Source of the DNA: an uncultured Phocaeicola sp.
Lineage (GTDB): Bacteria > Bacteroidota > Bacteroidia > Bacteroidales > Bacteroidaceae
Reading direction: 5' to 3'
Assembly (NCBI GenBank): GCA_944319745.1
Contig: CALUET010000003.1
Span: 124,001-188,000, forward strand
Length of the DNA: 64,000 nucleotides
In this document: in pieces, positions 34,443-43,890 of the stretch
Numbering within the stretch: the first letter of the stretch is position 1
Layout of the letters: each line of letters opens with the position of its first letter
Notes under the pieces: generated by a model
What the model was told of the DNA's origin: nothing
Databases searched by the model: none
What the model saw: the letters and a program-made list of their open reading frames with translations, nothing else
Program-made: the position numbers and the translations under genes

Positions 34443-37244
34443 TTATTTTTTTGCAGACAGATCGTTTTCCGTTTCCTGTAATTTCTCGGCGAGATACTTT
34501 CCCGTATAGGATGTTGAACATCCGGCAACCTCTTCCGGGGTGCCGGCTACTACGAGGTTTCCTCCTTTTTCCCCGCCTTCCGGCCCCAAATCGATGATAT
34601 AATCGGCACATTTAATGACGTCCATGTTATGCTCGATGATGATGATGGTGTGACCGCGTGCAATTAAGGCGTCGAACGCTTCGAGCAGTTTTTTAATATC
34701 GTGGAAGTGGAGTCCGGTAGTCGGTTCGTCGAACACGAAGATTGTAGGCAAAGTTTTCTCCAGGCTCAGGAAATAAGCCAGTTTTACGCGCTGGTTTTCT
34801 CCTCCGGATAACGTGGAAGATGACTGCCCGAGCTTAATATATCCCAAGCCAACATTCTGTAACGGTTGCAATTTCTTCGCAATCTTTTTTTGTCCGTGTT
34901 CCGAGAAAAATTCAATAGCCTGGTTAACTGTCATCTCAAGGATGTCGTAAATGTTTTTCCCTTCGTAGCATACTTCCAGAAGATCGCTTTTGAATCGTTT
35001 GCCATGGCACGACTCGCATTCCAAAACCAAATCGGCCATAAACTGCATTTCCACCGTAATGGTTCCTTCTCCCTTGCATTCTTCACAACGGCCGCCTTCG
35101 GTGTTGAATGAAAAATATCCCGCTGTGTAGCCCATTTGTTTGGCAAGAGGCTGCTCGGCAAACAGTTTCCTTATTTCGTCGTAAGCCTTTATGTATGTGA
35201 CAGGATTGCTGCGTGATGACTTCCCGATGGGATTCTGGTCGACAAATTCTATGTCGCTTATCTGGTTGATGTCTCCTTCCATGGAAAGAAACTCGCCCGG
35301 GCGTTCACTCGTTTCACTGAACCGGCGCTTTAGTGCCTTGTAGAATATGTCTCTTACCAACGTGCTCTTTCCCGAACCGCTTACGCCTGTTACGACGGTC
35401 ATAACGTTTAACGGAAACCGGACATCGATGCCCTTCAGGTTGTTTTCCCGTGCTCCTTTTATTTCAATATAGTTATTCCATGGGCGGTGCATGGGCGGAA
35501 TGTCTATCTTGTCTTCCCCTAAAAGATACTGTACGGTGTAGCTTTTGCTTCCTTTTTTCAGGTCTTTCATGTCACCGCAATAAACGATTTCACCTCCCAG
35601 GCGCCCGGCTTTTGGTCCGATGTCGATAATGTAGTCGGCGGCACGTATGATTTCTTCGTCGTGTTCGACGACAACAACCGTATTGCCTAATTCCTGCAAT
35701 TGGCGTAACACCTTGATAAGTCGGTCGGTATCACGGCTGTGAAGTCCGATACTCGGCTCGTCTAATATGTAAAGAGAGCCGACCAGGCTACTTCCGAGCG
35801 ACGTTGCCAGATTGATACGCTGGCTTTCTCCTCCGGAAAGCGAGTTGCTGAGCCGGTTTAAAGTAAGGTATCCCAATCCCACATCGGTGAGAAAAGTCAG
35901 TCGGTTGTTTATCTCGTTCAGCAAACGTTTTGCAATATTTTGATCGTGTTCATCCAGAGAAAGATTCCGGAAGAATTCCTTCAAATCGTAAATCGGCAGG
36001 TTTACCAGTTCGGTTATCGACTTCATTCCGACCTTTACATACTCAGCTTCTTTTTTTAGCTTTCCGCCGTGACACTCCGGGCATGTGGTCTTTCCCCGGT
36101 AGCGCGCCAGCATTACCCGGTATTGAATCTTGTATTGGTTCTCTTCCAACATCTTGAAGAATGAATCGATACACACCTTTTCTCTCGGGCCGTGCCAAAG
36201 ATAGTCTTTCTGTTCCGGCGTCAATTCGTAATAGGGTGTAAATATAGGGAAATCGTGTGCGGGTGCTTCCCGTAGAAAAGCCGTGAGCCATTCTCCCATT
36301 TTCTCTCCCCGCCAGCATACTACGGCGCCATCGTACACGCTAAGGGCGCGGTTGGGTATTACCAGATGCTCGTCGATTCCGATGATTTTCCCGAATCCTT
36401 CACACCGGGGGCAGGCACCCACCGGCGAGTTGAATGAGAACATTTGGTCGTTAGGCTCGGTAAATGTGATGCCGTCGGCTTCGAATTTCGTACTGAAATG
36501 ATGTAGCTCTGTTTTTCCGTCGGGCAGATAAAATCGTAAAATACAGGCACCGTCTCCTTCAAACATGGCCGTTTCGGCCGAATCTGTCAGGCGGCTTATG
36601 GCGTCTTTGCTGTCATCGCAACTCATACGGTCCACCAGCAAATAAACCGTATCTGCGGGACTTTCCTGGTAATCTTCGATACGAACGATTTCACCGTTCA
36701 CTTCAATGCGTGTGAATCCCTGCTTTAAATCGATTTCCAGCTGCTCCGAACGCGAACGTTCTTCGCGGGGTATCAACGGAGTCAACACGGTATACCGCGT
36801 ACCTTTCGGGTATGAGAGCATGCAGTTTACAATATCTTCCGGACTGTCTTTCTTGACGAGTTTCCCCGAAACCGGAGAATAAGTTTTTCCTATACGGGAA
36901 AAAAGCAGACGAAGATATTCGTAAATTTCGGTGGAGGTCCCGACCGTGGAGCGGGGATTCCGGCTGATTACTTTCTGTTCGATGGCAATGGCCGGCGGTA
37001 TTCCCTTGATGAAATCGCATTCGGGTTTGCTCATTCTGCCCAAAAACTGGCGGGCATACGAGGAAAGGCTTTCCACATATCGGCGTTGTCCTTCGGCATA
37101 TAACGTATCGAATGCCAATGATGATTTCCCGGAACCCGACAGTCCTGTGATAACTACGAGTTTGTTTCGGGGAATGTTGACATCGATGTTTTTCAGATTA
37201 TTTACTCTTGCGCCTTTTATTTGGATATAGTTGTTCTCAGACAT
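34443..37244 (-). CDS. uvrA: UvrABC excinuclease subunit A
   Basis: A 933-residue damage-recognition ATPase of nucleotide excision repair. I start it at the ATG at 37244 ([19 protein letters not shown]), the standard UvrA beginning. The frame is open further upstream, across the divergent promoter region, but that part has no UvrA similarity. It has two ABC ATPase modules: Walker [10 protein letters not shown] (Lys40) and GVSGSGKST in the second half, LSGGE signatures in both, and zinc-binding CPRC, CPEC and CEEC/CESC motifs. The divergent neighbour at 37348 shares a compact promoter region with it. Confidence 0.97.
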   Translation of the reverse strand: MSENNYIQIKGARVNNLKNIDVNIPRNKLVVITGLSGSGKSSLAFDTLYAEGQRRYVESLSSYARQFLGRMSKPECDFIKGIPPAIAIEQKVISRNPRSTVGTSTEIYEYLRLLFSRIGKTYSPVSGKLVKKDSPEDIVNCMLSYPKGTRYTVLTPLIPREERSRSEQLEIDLKQGFTRIEVNGEIVRIEDYQESPADTVYLLVDRMSCDDSKDAISRLTDSAETAMFEGDGACILRFYLPDGKTELHHFSTKFEADGITFTEPNDQMFSFNSPVGACPRCEGFGKIIGIDEHLVIPNRALSVYDGAVVCWRGEKMGEWLTAFLREAPAHDFPIFTPYYELTPEQKDYLWHGPREKVCIDSFFKMLEENQYKIQYRVMLARYRGKTTCPECHGGKLKKEAEYVKVGMKSITELVNLPIYDLKEFFRNLSLDEHDQNIAKRLLNEINNRLTFLTDVGLGYLTLNRLSNSLSGGESQRINLATSLGSSLVGSLYILDEPSIGLHSRDTDRLIKVLRQLQELGNTVVVVEHDEEIIRAADYIIDIGPKAGRLGGEIVYCGDMKDLKKGSKSYTVQYLLGEDKIDIPPMHRPWNNYIEIKGARENNLKGIDVRFPLNVMTVVTGVSGSGKSTLVRDIFYKALKRRFSETSERPGEFLSMEGDINQISDIEFVDQNPIGKSSRSNPVTYIKAYDEIRKLFAEQPLAKQMGYTAGYFSFNTEGGRCEECKGEGTITVEMQFMADLVLECESCHGKRFKSDLLEVCYEGKNIYDILEMTVNQAIEFFSEHGQKKIAKKLQPLQNVGLGYIKLGQSSSTLSGGENQRVKLAYFLSLEKTLPTIFVFDEPTTGLHFHDIKKLLEAFDALIARGHTIIIIEHNMDVIKCADYIIDLGPEGGEKGGNLVVAGTPEEVAGCSTSYTGKYLAEKLQETENDLSAKK

Positions 37245-37270
37245 GCCTTGTTCGGATTGATAGTTCGTAG

Positions 37271-37322
37271 GCAAAGATACGGATATATTTTGAAGTTTCA
37301 GAAAAAGATTCCGTATCTTTGC
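37271..37322. promoter_or_regulatory. Divergent promoter pair within a 13-base inverted repeat
   Basis: GCAAAGATACGGA (37271-37283) is exactly inverted at 37310-37322. Each arm carries a perfect -7 box TATCTTTG pointing outwards: minus strand 37279-37272 for uvrA and plus strand 37314-37321 for the glycosidase-like gene. On the plus strand a TTTG -33 box (37289-37292) sits 21 bases upstream. Both genes begin within about 30 bases of their -7 box, so the leaders are very short. Confidence 0.7.
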
Positions 37323-37347
37323 GCCCATATAAAAGCAGAGAAAAGAA

Positions 37348-38850
37348 ATGAAATTGAGAATATTATTTGTTGGAATGGTGCTTTTGTGGCTTTCTTTCGG
37401 CTTGTCGGAAGCACAGAATCTGCATCCCAAACGCGAGTTTCGCGGGGCATGGATCCAATGCGTGAACGGACAGTTTCAGGGAATGGCAAGCGAACAGGTA
37501 AAGGCAAAGCTGATTGCACAGTTGGACAACCTGAAAGGTGCGGGCATTAATGCCATCGTTTTTCAGGTACGCGCCGAATGCGATGCTCTATATAAATCGT
37601 CGTATGAACCCTGGAGCCGTTTTCTTACCGGAGAACAAGGCAAGGCGCCTTCTCCGTTCTGGGATCCTTTGCAGTTTATGATCGAGGAATGTCATCGCCG
37701 GAATATGGAGCTTCATGCCTGGATTAATCCTTATCGGGCGAAGACGAAGGGCACCGCCACATTATCTCCTCTGCATCCTTACAACAAGTATCCGGATTTG
37801 TTTGTGAACTATGAGGGGCAGTTGTATTTTGATCCGGGCTATCCTCAGTCGAGAAAGTATATATGTAAGATTGTGCACGACATCGTATCCCGTTATGATG
37901 TTGACGCCATTCACATGGACGATTACTTTTATCCTTATCCGGTCAACGGGAAAGATTTTCCGGACAATGTCAGCTTTGCAGCTTACGGACGGGGATTTGA
38001 TAACAAAGCGGACTGGCGGAGAAACAATGTGAATGCCTTGATTAAGGAAATTCATGAGACCGTTCGGGATTGCAAACCCTGGGTTAAGTTTGGAGTGTCT
38101 CCGTTCGGTATCTATCGTAACAGGAAAAATGATCCGAAAGGCAGCGATACAAACGGATTGCAAAACTACGATGATCTCTATGCGGACGTACTTCTTTGGG
38201 TGAAGAACGGCTGGATCGATTACAATATTCCCCAGGTTTATTGGGAAATTGGCCACCCGGCAGCCGATTACGCGACATTAGTTCGCTGGTGGGCGCAGAA
38301 TGCTTCGGAACGTCCTCTGTTTATCGGGCAGGATGTAAACCGTACCGTGACGCATGCCGACCTGAAGAATCCGCAGATAAGCCAAATTCCCGAAAAATAT
38401 CGTTTGCAGCGTTTGTATCCCCAGATACAGGGAAGTTGTCAGTGGTATGCCGAAGCTGTGGTGAATAATGTAGGGCATTATCGCGACATGCTGGCCTCTG
38501 TTTATCATAAATATCCCGCGCTGATGCCGGAATTCCCGTTTATGGATGATGAGGCCCCGAAAAAAGTGAGAAAAATTAAGGCCATCTGGACGGAAGACGG
38601 ATACATTCTTTGTTGGACGCCTCCTAAGTATAAAGACCGGATGAACGAGGCGGTTCAGTTTGTTGTTTACCGCTTTGCCGATAAAGAAGACGTCGATCTG
38701 GACGATCCTTCCCACATCGTGGCCATTACGCAGCATCCTTTTTATAAGTTGCCCTACGTAAACGGAGAAACGCGTTACAGATATGTGGTGACGGCCTTAG
38801 ACCGTTTGCAGAACGAGTCGAAGGCTTCGAAGAAAAAGATCAGGTTGTAA
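37348..38850 (+). CDS. Family 10-like glycosyl hydrolase (DUF187/GHL10)
   Basis: A 500-residue secreted protein with a signal peptide ending near residue 22 (LSEAQ). The GHL10/DUF187 TIM-barrel domain covers residues ~28-370: REFRGAWIQCVNGQF, GINAIVFQVRAECDALYKS, HAWINPYRA, DAIHMDDYFYPYP, WVKFGVSPFGIYRN, IDYNIPQVYWEIG. The Asp pair in HMDDYF and the Glu in WEIG are likely catalytic-site residues. Residues ~410-500 look like a fibronectin type III module (VRKIKAIWTEDGYILCWTPP). Family members have been proposed to act on peptidoglycan or host/plant glycans, but activity here is unproven. Divergent from uvrA. Confidence 0.88.
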   Translation: MKLRILFVGMVLLWLSFGLSEAQNLHPKREFRGAWIQCVNGQFQGMASEQVKAKLIAQLDNLKGAGINAIVFQVRAECDALYKSSYEPWSRFLTGEQGKAPSPFWDPLQFMIEECHRRNMELHAWINPYRAKTKGTATLSPLHPYNKYPDLFVNYEGQLYFDPGYPQSRKYICKIVHDIVSRYDVDAIHMDDYFYPYPVNGKDFPDNVSFAAYGRGFDNKADWRRNNVNALIKEIHETVRDCKPWVKFGVSPFGIYRNRKNDPKGSDTNGLQNYDDLYADVLLWVKNGWIDYNIPQVYWEIGHPAADYATLVRWWAQNASERPLFIGQDVNRTVTHADLKNPQISQIPEKYRLQRLYPQIQGSCQWYAEAVVNNVGHYRDMLASVYHKYPALMPEFPFMDDEAPKKVRKIKAIWTEDGYILCWTPPKYKDRMNEAVQFVVYRFADKEDVDLDDPSHIVAITQHPFYKLPYVNGETRYRYVVTALDRLQNESKASKKKIRL

Positions 38851-39019
38851 TGAGAAACGCGTCGTGATCTTTTCCCGAAGATCAGCCGTTGTGTTTTTGC
38901 AAACCATTTAGTATGAAAAAAAATACCGATAGTCGTGTTTCTTGACTTGTTGGTTCGATAAAGCCGCCTTTTCTCGGGAGGTAATGGAAATGCCCGGTTT
39001 TCATATCTTAAAAAAAGAC

Positions 39020-39027
39020 TAACTTTG
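39020..39027 (+). promoter_or_regulatory. Predicted -7 box and long leader of the barrel gene
   Basis: TAACTTTG matches TAnnTTTG. The start codon at 39168 lies about 140 bases on, an unusually long leader for this window. The leader holds a possible stem of AAAGAAGCG (39037-39045) with CGCTTCTTT (39096-39104). The 38851-39167 gap also has a short weak hairpin after the glycosidase gene near 38864-38884 (TGATCTT/AAGATCA); otherwise I see nothing in it. Confidence 0.5.
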
Positions 39028-39167
39028 TCTTCAAAGAAAGAAGCGTATTATTGTTCTTCTGCTCATGTTTGAGAAGAGAAAGATGATAACCTCTTCGCTT
39101 CTTTTAGAATAAATAAAAGAAGATAAGGAGTCTTTGAGAGGTAGGACTCGCCAAAAAAAGAAAATTT

Positions 39168-39860
39168 ATGAAAAAGTTAGTATTAACTGTTCTGTTGGGA
39201 ATGACCACGTTGGTAGGTTTTTCTCAGATTAGATGGGATGCTAAATTGGGAATGTCAATGTCTAATTTGACAAAGATCGATCCGAGCGGCATGAAAGTCG
39301 GTTACACTTTTGGTGTAGGAATGGATTATGCTTTCACTGATACTTGGGCATTACAGTCAGGATTAATGTTCAGCAGCAAAGGTTATAAGTATTCTGAAGA
39401 AGCAGGCGGGGACAAATATACGGAAAAAGCAAACGCTCATTATTTGGAAATCCCGGTATTGGCTGCTTATAAGATGGATATAGCCGACAATATGAAATTC
39501 ATTGTTAATGCCGGTCCGTACTTTGCTGTCGGATTGGGCGGCATCACATCTTATTCAGAAGAATACAGTGGTGATAAAGACGAATGGCACGGTCCCAAGA
39601 TCTTTAAGAAATATGATATGCCGAACGGCCAGGGCGGAACAACCAGCGAAGCGATATGTAAACGTTTCGATATGGGGCTTCAGTACGGAGTAGGTCTGGA
39701 AATCAGCGATCATTACCTGGTAAATCTTACCGGACAATACGGCTTCATCAATCCTTACAAAAACGATGTTTATAAATTGGATGCCGATGGAGATCCCACA
39801 AACGAGACAATTTCTCCGAAAAACATATCATTCTATATCTCGGTAGGATATAGATTCTAA
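39168..39860 (+). CDS. Outer-membrane beta-barrel (porin-like) protein
   Basis: A 230-residue protein with a signal peptide (MKKLVLTVLLGMTTLVGFSQ) and an OmpW/PorT-like eight-stranded barrel. It shows repeated amphipathic strands (MKVGYTFGVGMDYAFTD, HYLEIPVLAAYKMD, NMKFIVNAGPYFAVGLGG) and ends in the barrel-closing SFYISVGYRF. This outer-membrane beta-barrel type is abundant in Bacteroidetes, with unknown ligands. It is monocistronic, with a long leader upstream and a terminator downstream. Confidence 0.87.
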   Translation: MKKLVLTVLLGMTTLVGFSQIRWDAKLGMSMSNLTKIDPSGMKVGYTFGVGMDYAFTDTWALQSGLMFSSKGYKYSEEAGGDKYTEKANAHYLEIPVLAAYKMDIADNMKFIVNAGPYFAVGLGGITSYSEEYSGDKDEWHGPKIFKKYDMPNGQGGTTSEAICKRFDMGLQYGVGLEISDHYLVNLTGQYGFINPYKNDVYKLDADGDPTNETISPKNISFYISVGYRF

Positions 39861-39898
39861 GGATGTTTTAGGTTTTTCTATTGCATTTATTTAGTGTG

Positions 39899-39935
39899 CT
39901 CCCGTCGGAACGGACGTTTCGGCGGGAGTTTTTTT
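39899..39935 (+). terminator. Terminator of the barrel gene
   Basis: CTCCCGTCGGAAC pairs with GTTTCGGCGGGAG (two G-U pairs) around a 4-base loop and is followed by seven T residues. It stands between convergent genes, 12 bases from the end of the prephenate dehydrogenase gene. Confidence 0.88.
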
Positions 39936-39946
39936 ATGGGAGGTTT

Positions 39947-40720
39947 TCATTTAATCTTTTCGCGAATCTTGCTAAGATAGGCATGCATTCTTTCCGCATC
40001 CTTGTGACTGATGATGTCAAGTAATTCGTTCAGTTCGGTACGGATGCCCTCAACCTGTTCAGGAGTATGCGGGTTAAACAGAATTTCCTGCAGAAGATAA
40101 TCGTCTTCGTTCAGCACCCCTTTCGCTATGGACATGTGGCGTTTGAATGTAGTTCCCGGAGCATCTTGATGTTTCATGACGGCAGCAAACACAAACGTCG
40201 AGACAAACGGAATGGAAAGTGAGTATGCTACGGTCTCATCGTGCCCTTTGAATGTGTATTCGAAGATGTTCAATCCCAAATGTTGATACAAGTCTTTGAA
40301 GAAAATTTTCCCTAAATGGTCTCCTTCTTTGATGATGATTGCATTTTCCGTGCTCAGCTGATCCAGATTTGCAAAGGTCGGACCGAACATCGGATGTGTG
40401 GAAACATAACGGAAACCGCAGTTATCGTAAAATTCCTGCAGGCCGGTTTTGACCGATGCAATGTCGCTTATGATACAATCTTTGGGGAGAACCGGTAAAA
40501 CTTGGCGGAAAGCATCGAGCGTATATTTCACTGTTGCGGCATTGATAACGAGTTCGGGTTTGAAGTTTGTTATCTCGTCGATGCTCGTAAAACGGTAACA
40601 ATTGTACATAAACCGCAGATTCAGCGGATTAATGTCGTAAATGCCCACTTCATGTTCAAAGCTTAAAACATCTGTAAAGAAGGAGCCCATTTTCCCGGCT
40701 CCCAAGATCAAAATTTTCAT
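39947..40720 (-). CDS. tyrA: Prephenate dehydrogenase
   Basis: A 257-residue enzyme that oxidatively decarboxylates prephenate to 4-hydroxyphenylpyruvate, the tyrosine branch. The N-terminal Rossmann motif GAGKMGS lies at residues 7-13. The ISDIASVKTGL and STHPMFGP segments hold the catalytic His of the TyrA family, and a helical dimerisation domain follows. It lacks a fused chorismate mutase or ACT domain, so it is a compact form. It is the last gene of the aromatic operon; a 66-base gap with a perfect hairpin (40745-40770) precedes it. Confidence 0.92.
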   Translation of the reverse strand: MKILILGAGKMGSFFTDVLSFEHEVGIYDINPLNLRFMYNCYRFTSIDEITNFKPELVINAATVKYTLDAFRQVLPVLPKDCIISDIASVKTGLQEFYDNCGFRYVSTHPMFGPTFANLDQLSTENAIIIKEGDHLGKIFFKDLYQHLGLNIFEYTFKGHDETVAYSLSIPFVSTFVFAAVMKHQDAPGTTFKRHMSIAKGVLNEDDYLLQEILFNPHTPEQVEGIRTELNELLDIISHKDAERMHAYLSKIREKIK

Positions 40721-40744
40721 TGTTTGGTATTTTATATGTTTACT

Positions 40745-40770
40745 CCTTCGGGCTTTTTCGAGCCCGAAGG
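40745..40770. other. Intergenic hairpin inside the aromatic operon
   Basis: CCTTCGGGCT (40745-40754) pairs perfectly with AGCCCGAAGG (40761-40770) around a 6-base loop. Neither side has a T run in the minus-strand transcript, so it is not a standard terminator. It may be an RNA stability or processing element that sets tyrA expression relative to upstream genes. Confidence 0.6.
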
Positions 40771-40786
40771 AAGAACGTAAAAAATA

Positions 40787-41854
40787 TTACTTGTTGATGA
40801 TTTCCAATTGCTGGCGTACACTTTCCTCATGAATGGCTTCGAAAATATTTTTAATGAAGTTTGAGTCCATGCCGCACAGCGTCCCTTGCGCACCGCGCTT
40901 ATCCAAAATTTCATTATAACGCCCGGTTTGCAAAACGGTCATGTTATGTTCTTTCTTGAACGTGCCGATTTCCCGACAAATTCGCATGCGTTTTGCAAGA
41001 ATTTCCATGAGGGTGTTGTCACATTCGTCTATCTGTTGTCTAAGTTCATTTAGGTTTTCTGTGCTTTGGTGTTCCTTGCGGATGACTAACAAGTTTAAGA
41101 TATAATCAAGCACATCCGGCGTTATTTGTTGTGAAGCATCGCTCCATGCGGCGTCGGGATTGCAGTGAGATTCGACGATTAATCCGTCGAAACCCAGATC
41201 CATGGCCTGTTGGCATAACGGAGCGATGAGCTCGCGTTTCCCTCCGATATGGCTCGGATCGCATAAAATGGGCAGGTTCGGTATGCGGCGGCGCAGCTCG
41301 ATTGGGATATGCCATTGCGGGAGATTCCGGTAGATTTTCTTGTCATAAGAAGAGAAGCCGCGGTGAATTACTCCCAAACGTTTCAATCCTGCATTGTTTA
41401 TACGCTCTAATGCTCCGATCCATAACTCCAAGTCGGGGTTGACGGGATTCTTTATATAGACCGGAACGTCTACGCCTTTCAGTGCATCGGCGATTTCTTG
41501 TACGGCAAACGGGTTGGCGGTTGTGCGTGCTCCTATCCATAAAATATCAATACCTGCCTTTAAGCATTCGTACACATGCTTGGCATTTGCCACTTCTGTT
41601 GCAACGTACATGCCGGTTTCTTGTTTTACTTCTTTCAACCAGCTCAATCCTTCTACGCCTACACCTTCGAAACCTCCCGGTTTTGTGCGGGGTTTCCATA
41701 TTCCGGCACGGAAAATCTTGATTCCTTTATTGGCCAGTTGTGTGGCAGTTGACATGACTTGCTCTTCAGTTTCGGCGCTGCAAGGGCCTGCAATAATCAG
41801 AGGACGTTCTTTTGATACGTCGTCCAATTCTATGGGTGCTAAGTTTAATTCCAT
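40787..41854 (-). CDS. Bifunctional DAHP synthase / chorismate mutase
   Basis: A 355-residue fusion. Residues ~1-260 are a type I DAHP synthase (3-deoxy-7-phosphoheptulonate synthase), the first step of the shikimate pathway: IIAGPCSAE, GIWKPRTKPGGFEGVG, WIGARTTANPF, HRGFSSY, LPILCDPSHIGGK, GLIVESHCNPD. Residues ~268-355 are an AroQ-class chorismate mutase (LNELRQQIDECDNTLMEILAKRM, ending FEAIHEESVRQQ). The order synthase-mutase is the one known from Porphyromonas and Prevotella enzymes and the reverse of Bacillus. The mutase is expected to give prephenate-sensitive feedback. It lies 16 bases after the aminotransferase gene. Confidence 0.95.
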   Translation of the reverse strand: MELNLAPIELDDVSKERPLIIAGPCSAETEEQVMSTATQLANKGIKIFRAGIWKPRTKPGGFEGVGVEGLSWLKEVKQETGMYVATEVANAKHVYECLKAGIDILWIGARTTANPFAVQEIADALKGVDVPVYIKNPVNPDLELWIGALERINNAGLKRLGVIHRGFSSYDKKIYRNLPQWHIPIELRRRIPNLPILCDPSHIGGKRELIAPLCQQAMDLGFDGLIVESHCNPDAAWSDASQQITPDVLDYILNLLVIRKEHQSTENLNELRQQIDECDNTLMEILAKRMRICREIGTFKKEHNMTVLQTGRYNEILDKRGAQGTLCGMDSNFIKNIFEAIHEESVRQQLEIINK

Positions 41855-41870
41855 AAGGCTACTGTATTAT

Positions 41871-43055
41871 TTAAATGATTTCTTTGATTCGTTTTAATGC
41901 TTCTTTCAGTTTGTCTTCTTTTGCACAAAGCGAGATGCGGATATAACGTTTACCGTTGCTCCCGAAGATGAATCCCGGTGTTATGAACACACGTGCCTCG
42001 TGTAAGACACGTTCGGTGAGTTCTTCTACATCGGAGTAGCTGTCGGGGATGCGTCCCCATAAGAACATTCCCACTTGTTCGGTGTCGAAAGTACATCCTA
42101 AGGCCGACATGATTTCTTCTGCCAGCTTTCGTCGGCGGAGATAAGTATTGTAGTTCGCCTCTTCATGCCATTCCGCGCTGTTGTGATAAGCCTGTGCTGC
42201 TGCCAACTGCATCGGGCGGAAAGTTCCGGAGTCGATGTTGCTCTTTACTTTTAAAATCCACTGTATGAATGTGGCATTTGTAGCAATCATGCCTACACGC
42301 CAGCCGGGCATATTGTGACTTTTACTCATTGAGTTGAATTCGATACAGCATTCTTTTGCTCCGGGGACATTCAGGATACTGATGGGATGCCGGTTTAAAA
42401 TAAAGCTGTAAGGGTTATCGTTTACGATGACGATGTTATGCTTTTTTGCAAAAGCTACCAATTGTTCATAGAGTTCGATGGTAGCATTTGCTCCGGTCGG
42501 CATGTTGGGGTAGTTGGTCCACATAATCTTTACCCGGCTAAGATCCGTTTGTTCAAGTGCCTGGAAGTCGGGGTACCAATGATGATCCTCGCGCAGGTCA
42601 TAGTACACAACCTCACTGCCCAGCAGTTTGTTCAGGGAAGTGTATGTAGGATATCCCGGGTTTGGAACCAAAACCTGGTCGCCGGGGTTGACCAATGCCA
42701 GCGTTACATGAAGGATTCCTTCTTTTGAACCGATCAGCGGCTGGATTTCGGTGGCCGGATTTAAATCGACATTATACCAGCGTTTATACCAGTCGGACAT
42801 GGCTTGCCGCAGTTCGGGTATTCCTATTGTCGGCTGGTATCCGTGAACATCCGGTTTTATTGCGTTTTCGCAAAGCGTTTGAATGGTTTCTTTCGAAGGC
42901 GGCATGTCCGGACTTCCTATGCCCAAACTGATAACATCTTTTCCTTCCGCATTCATTTGTGCGACTTCTTTCAACTTGCGGCTGAAATAATATTCGCTGA
43001 CAAGACTCAGCCTGTCGGCCGGTTTTATCTCATAATGTTGATTCTCCTTCTGCAT
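41871..43055 (-). CDS. Class I/II aminotransferase of the aromatic operon
   Basis: A 394-residue fold-type I PLP enzyme. PLP-binding features are the GSKEGILH segment near 109, NYPNMPTGA at 181-189, and the Schiff-base Lys245 in SMSKSHNMPGWR. The protein resembles LL-diaminopimelate/aspartate aminotransferase-type enzymes. Its place between pheA and DAHP synthase suggests it transaminates phenylpyruvate and 4-hydroxyphenylpyruvate, or prephenate. The start lies within the 3' end of pheA (26-base overlap), so translation is coupled. Precise specificity cannot be read from the sequence. Confidence 0.9.
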   Translation of the reverse strand: MQKENQHYEIKPADRLSLVSEYYFSRKLKEVAQMNAEGKDVISLGIGSPDMPPSKETIQTLCENAIKPDVHGYQPTIGIPELRQAMSDWYKRWYNVDLNPATEIQPLIGSKEGILHVTLALVNPGDQVLVPNPGYPTYTSLNKLLGSEVVYYDLREDHHWYPDFQALEQTDLSRVKIMWTNYPNMPTGANATIELYEQLVAFAKKHNIVIVNDNPYSFILNRHPISILNVPGAKECCIEFNSMSKSHNMPGWRVGMIATNATFIQWILKVKSNIDSGTFRPMQLAAAQAYHNSAEWHEEANYNTYLRRRKLAEEIMSALGCTFDTEQVGMFLWGRIPDSYSDVEELTERVLHEARVFITPGFIFGSNGKRYIRISLCAKEDKLKEALKRIKEII

Positions 43056-43872
43056 ATTCTCCTAATATTTTAAGTGCTTTTGTAAGCGGAGTTACCGCAT
43101 CTATGGATTGTTTGTATCTTAAATAATCATTAAACATGACGTCTACATAAAACAGATATTCCCATTCCCGTCCGATAATGGGCAGCGATTGTATCTTGGT
43201 CAGGTTGATGTGATAAAAAGAAAATATGGACAATACCTGCGACAGACTTCCTTCGTTGTGCGGAAGCGAGAATACAATGTTGGCTTTGTTTATCGATTTT
43301 TTGTCTTTCAGCTCGTCGGCAACCCAGGGATCGCTCACGATGAGGAAGCGGGTGAAATTATGCTTGTTTGTTTCGATGCCTTCTTGAAGTATTTTCATGT
43401 CGTAGAGTGGAGCGGCATGTTTTGAGCAGATTGCAGCATGTCCGCGAAGGTGGTTTCTGTGAATGTTCTCGGCACTTCCGGCAGTATCATCCGTTTCTAC
43501 CACTTTCAGTTCGGGATGTTTTTGTAAGAACTCGCGGCATTGTGCTAAAGCTACGGGGTGAGAGTTGACCTCCGTAAGGTCGCTCCAGTCGTCTTCGGGC
43601 AGACACATGATGCTATGGCTGATGCGAAGTTTATGTTCTCCTACTATTGTTGTCCCGCTTTCGCGCAAGAGTTCGTAGTTATGCAACAGGCTTCCCGCGA
43701 TGGTATTCTCTATGGCGATGACTCCGATAATACCGCTGTCTTTGCGCATGTTCTCGAAAACTTCTTCGAATGTATTGCAGCAGATGAGCTCTATTTCCTC
43801 GTCTTTGAAAAACTTGTGGGCGGCAATGTCGTGATAAGATCCGATGACTCCTTGGATAGCTATTCTTTTCAT
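43030..43872 (-). CDS. pheA: Prephenate dehydratase
   Basis: A 280-residue enzyme that converts prephenate to phenylpyruvate, the phenylalanine branch. Residues ~1-185 form the dehydratase domain (IQGVIGSYHDIAAHKFF, VIAIENTIAGSLLHNYELL, HPVALAQCREFL, and the active-site NFTRF). Residues ~195-275 form a C-terminal ACT domain (NEGSLSQVLSIFSFYHINLTKIQSLPI). The usual ESRP allosteric motif is altered there (KIQSLP), so phenylalanine inhibition may differ. It is the first gene of the aromatic operon and begins 19 bases after an attenuator terminator. Confidence 0.95.
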   Translation of the reverse strand: MKRIAIQGVIGSYHDIAAHKFFKDEEIELICCNTFEEVFENMRKDSGIIGVIAIENTIAGSLLHNYELLRESGTTIVGEHKLRISHSIMCLPEDDWSDLTEVNSHPVALAQCREFLQKHPELKVVETDDTAGSAENIHRNHLRGHAAICSKHAAPLYDMKILQEGIETNKHNFTRFLIVSDPWVADELKDKKSINKANIVFSLPHNEGSLSQVLSIFSFYHINLTKIQSLPIIGREWEYLFYVDVMFNDYLRYKQSIDAVTPLTKALKILGEYAEGESTL

Positions 43873-43890
43873 ATAAAATTTGTCTTTAAA

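Noticed and set aside
37271..37322. Phase-variable invertible promoter
   Set aside because: The inverted arms are explained by two outward -7 boxes, the segment is only 52 bases and no recombinase gene is nearby.
37245..37430. N-terminal extension of uvrA
   Set aside because: It would cross the divergent promoters and the glycosidase start; UvrA proteins begin at the later ATG at 37244.
40745..40770. Rho-independent terminator between the synthase-mutase gene and tyrA
   Set aside because: There is no U run after the stem in the minus-strand transcript, so I list it only as a hairpin.
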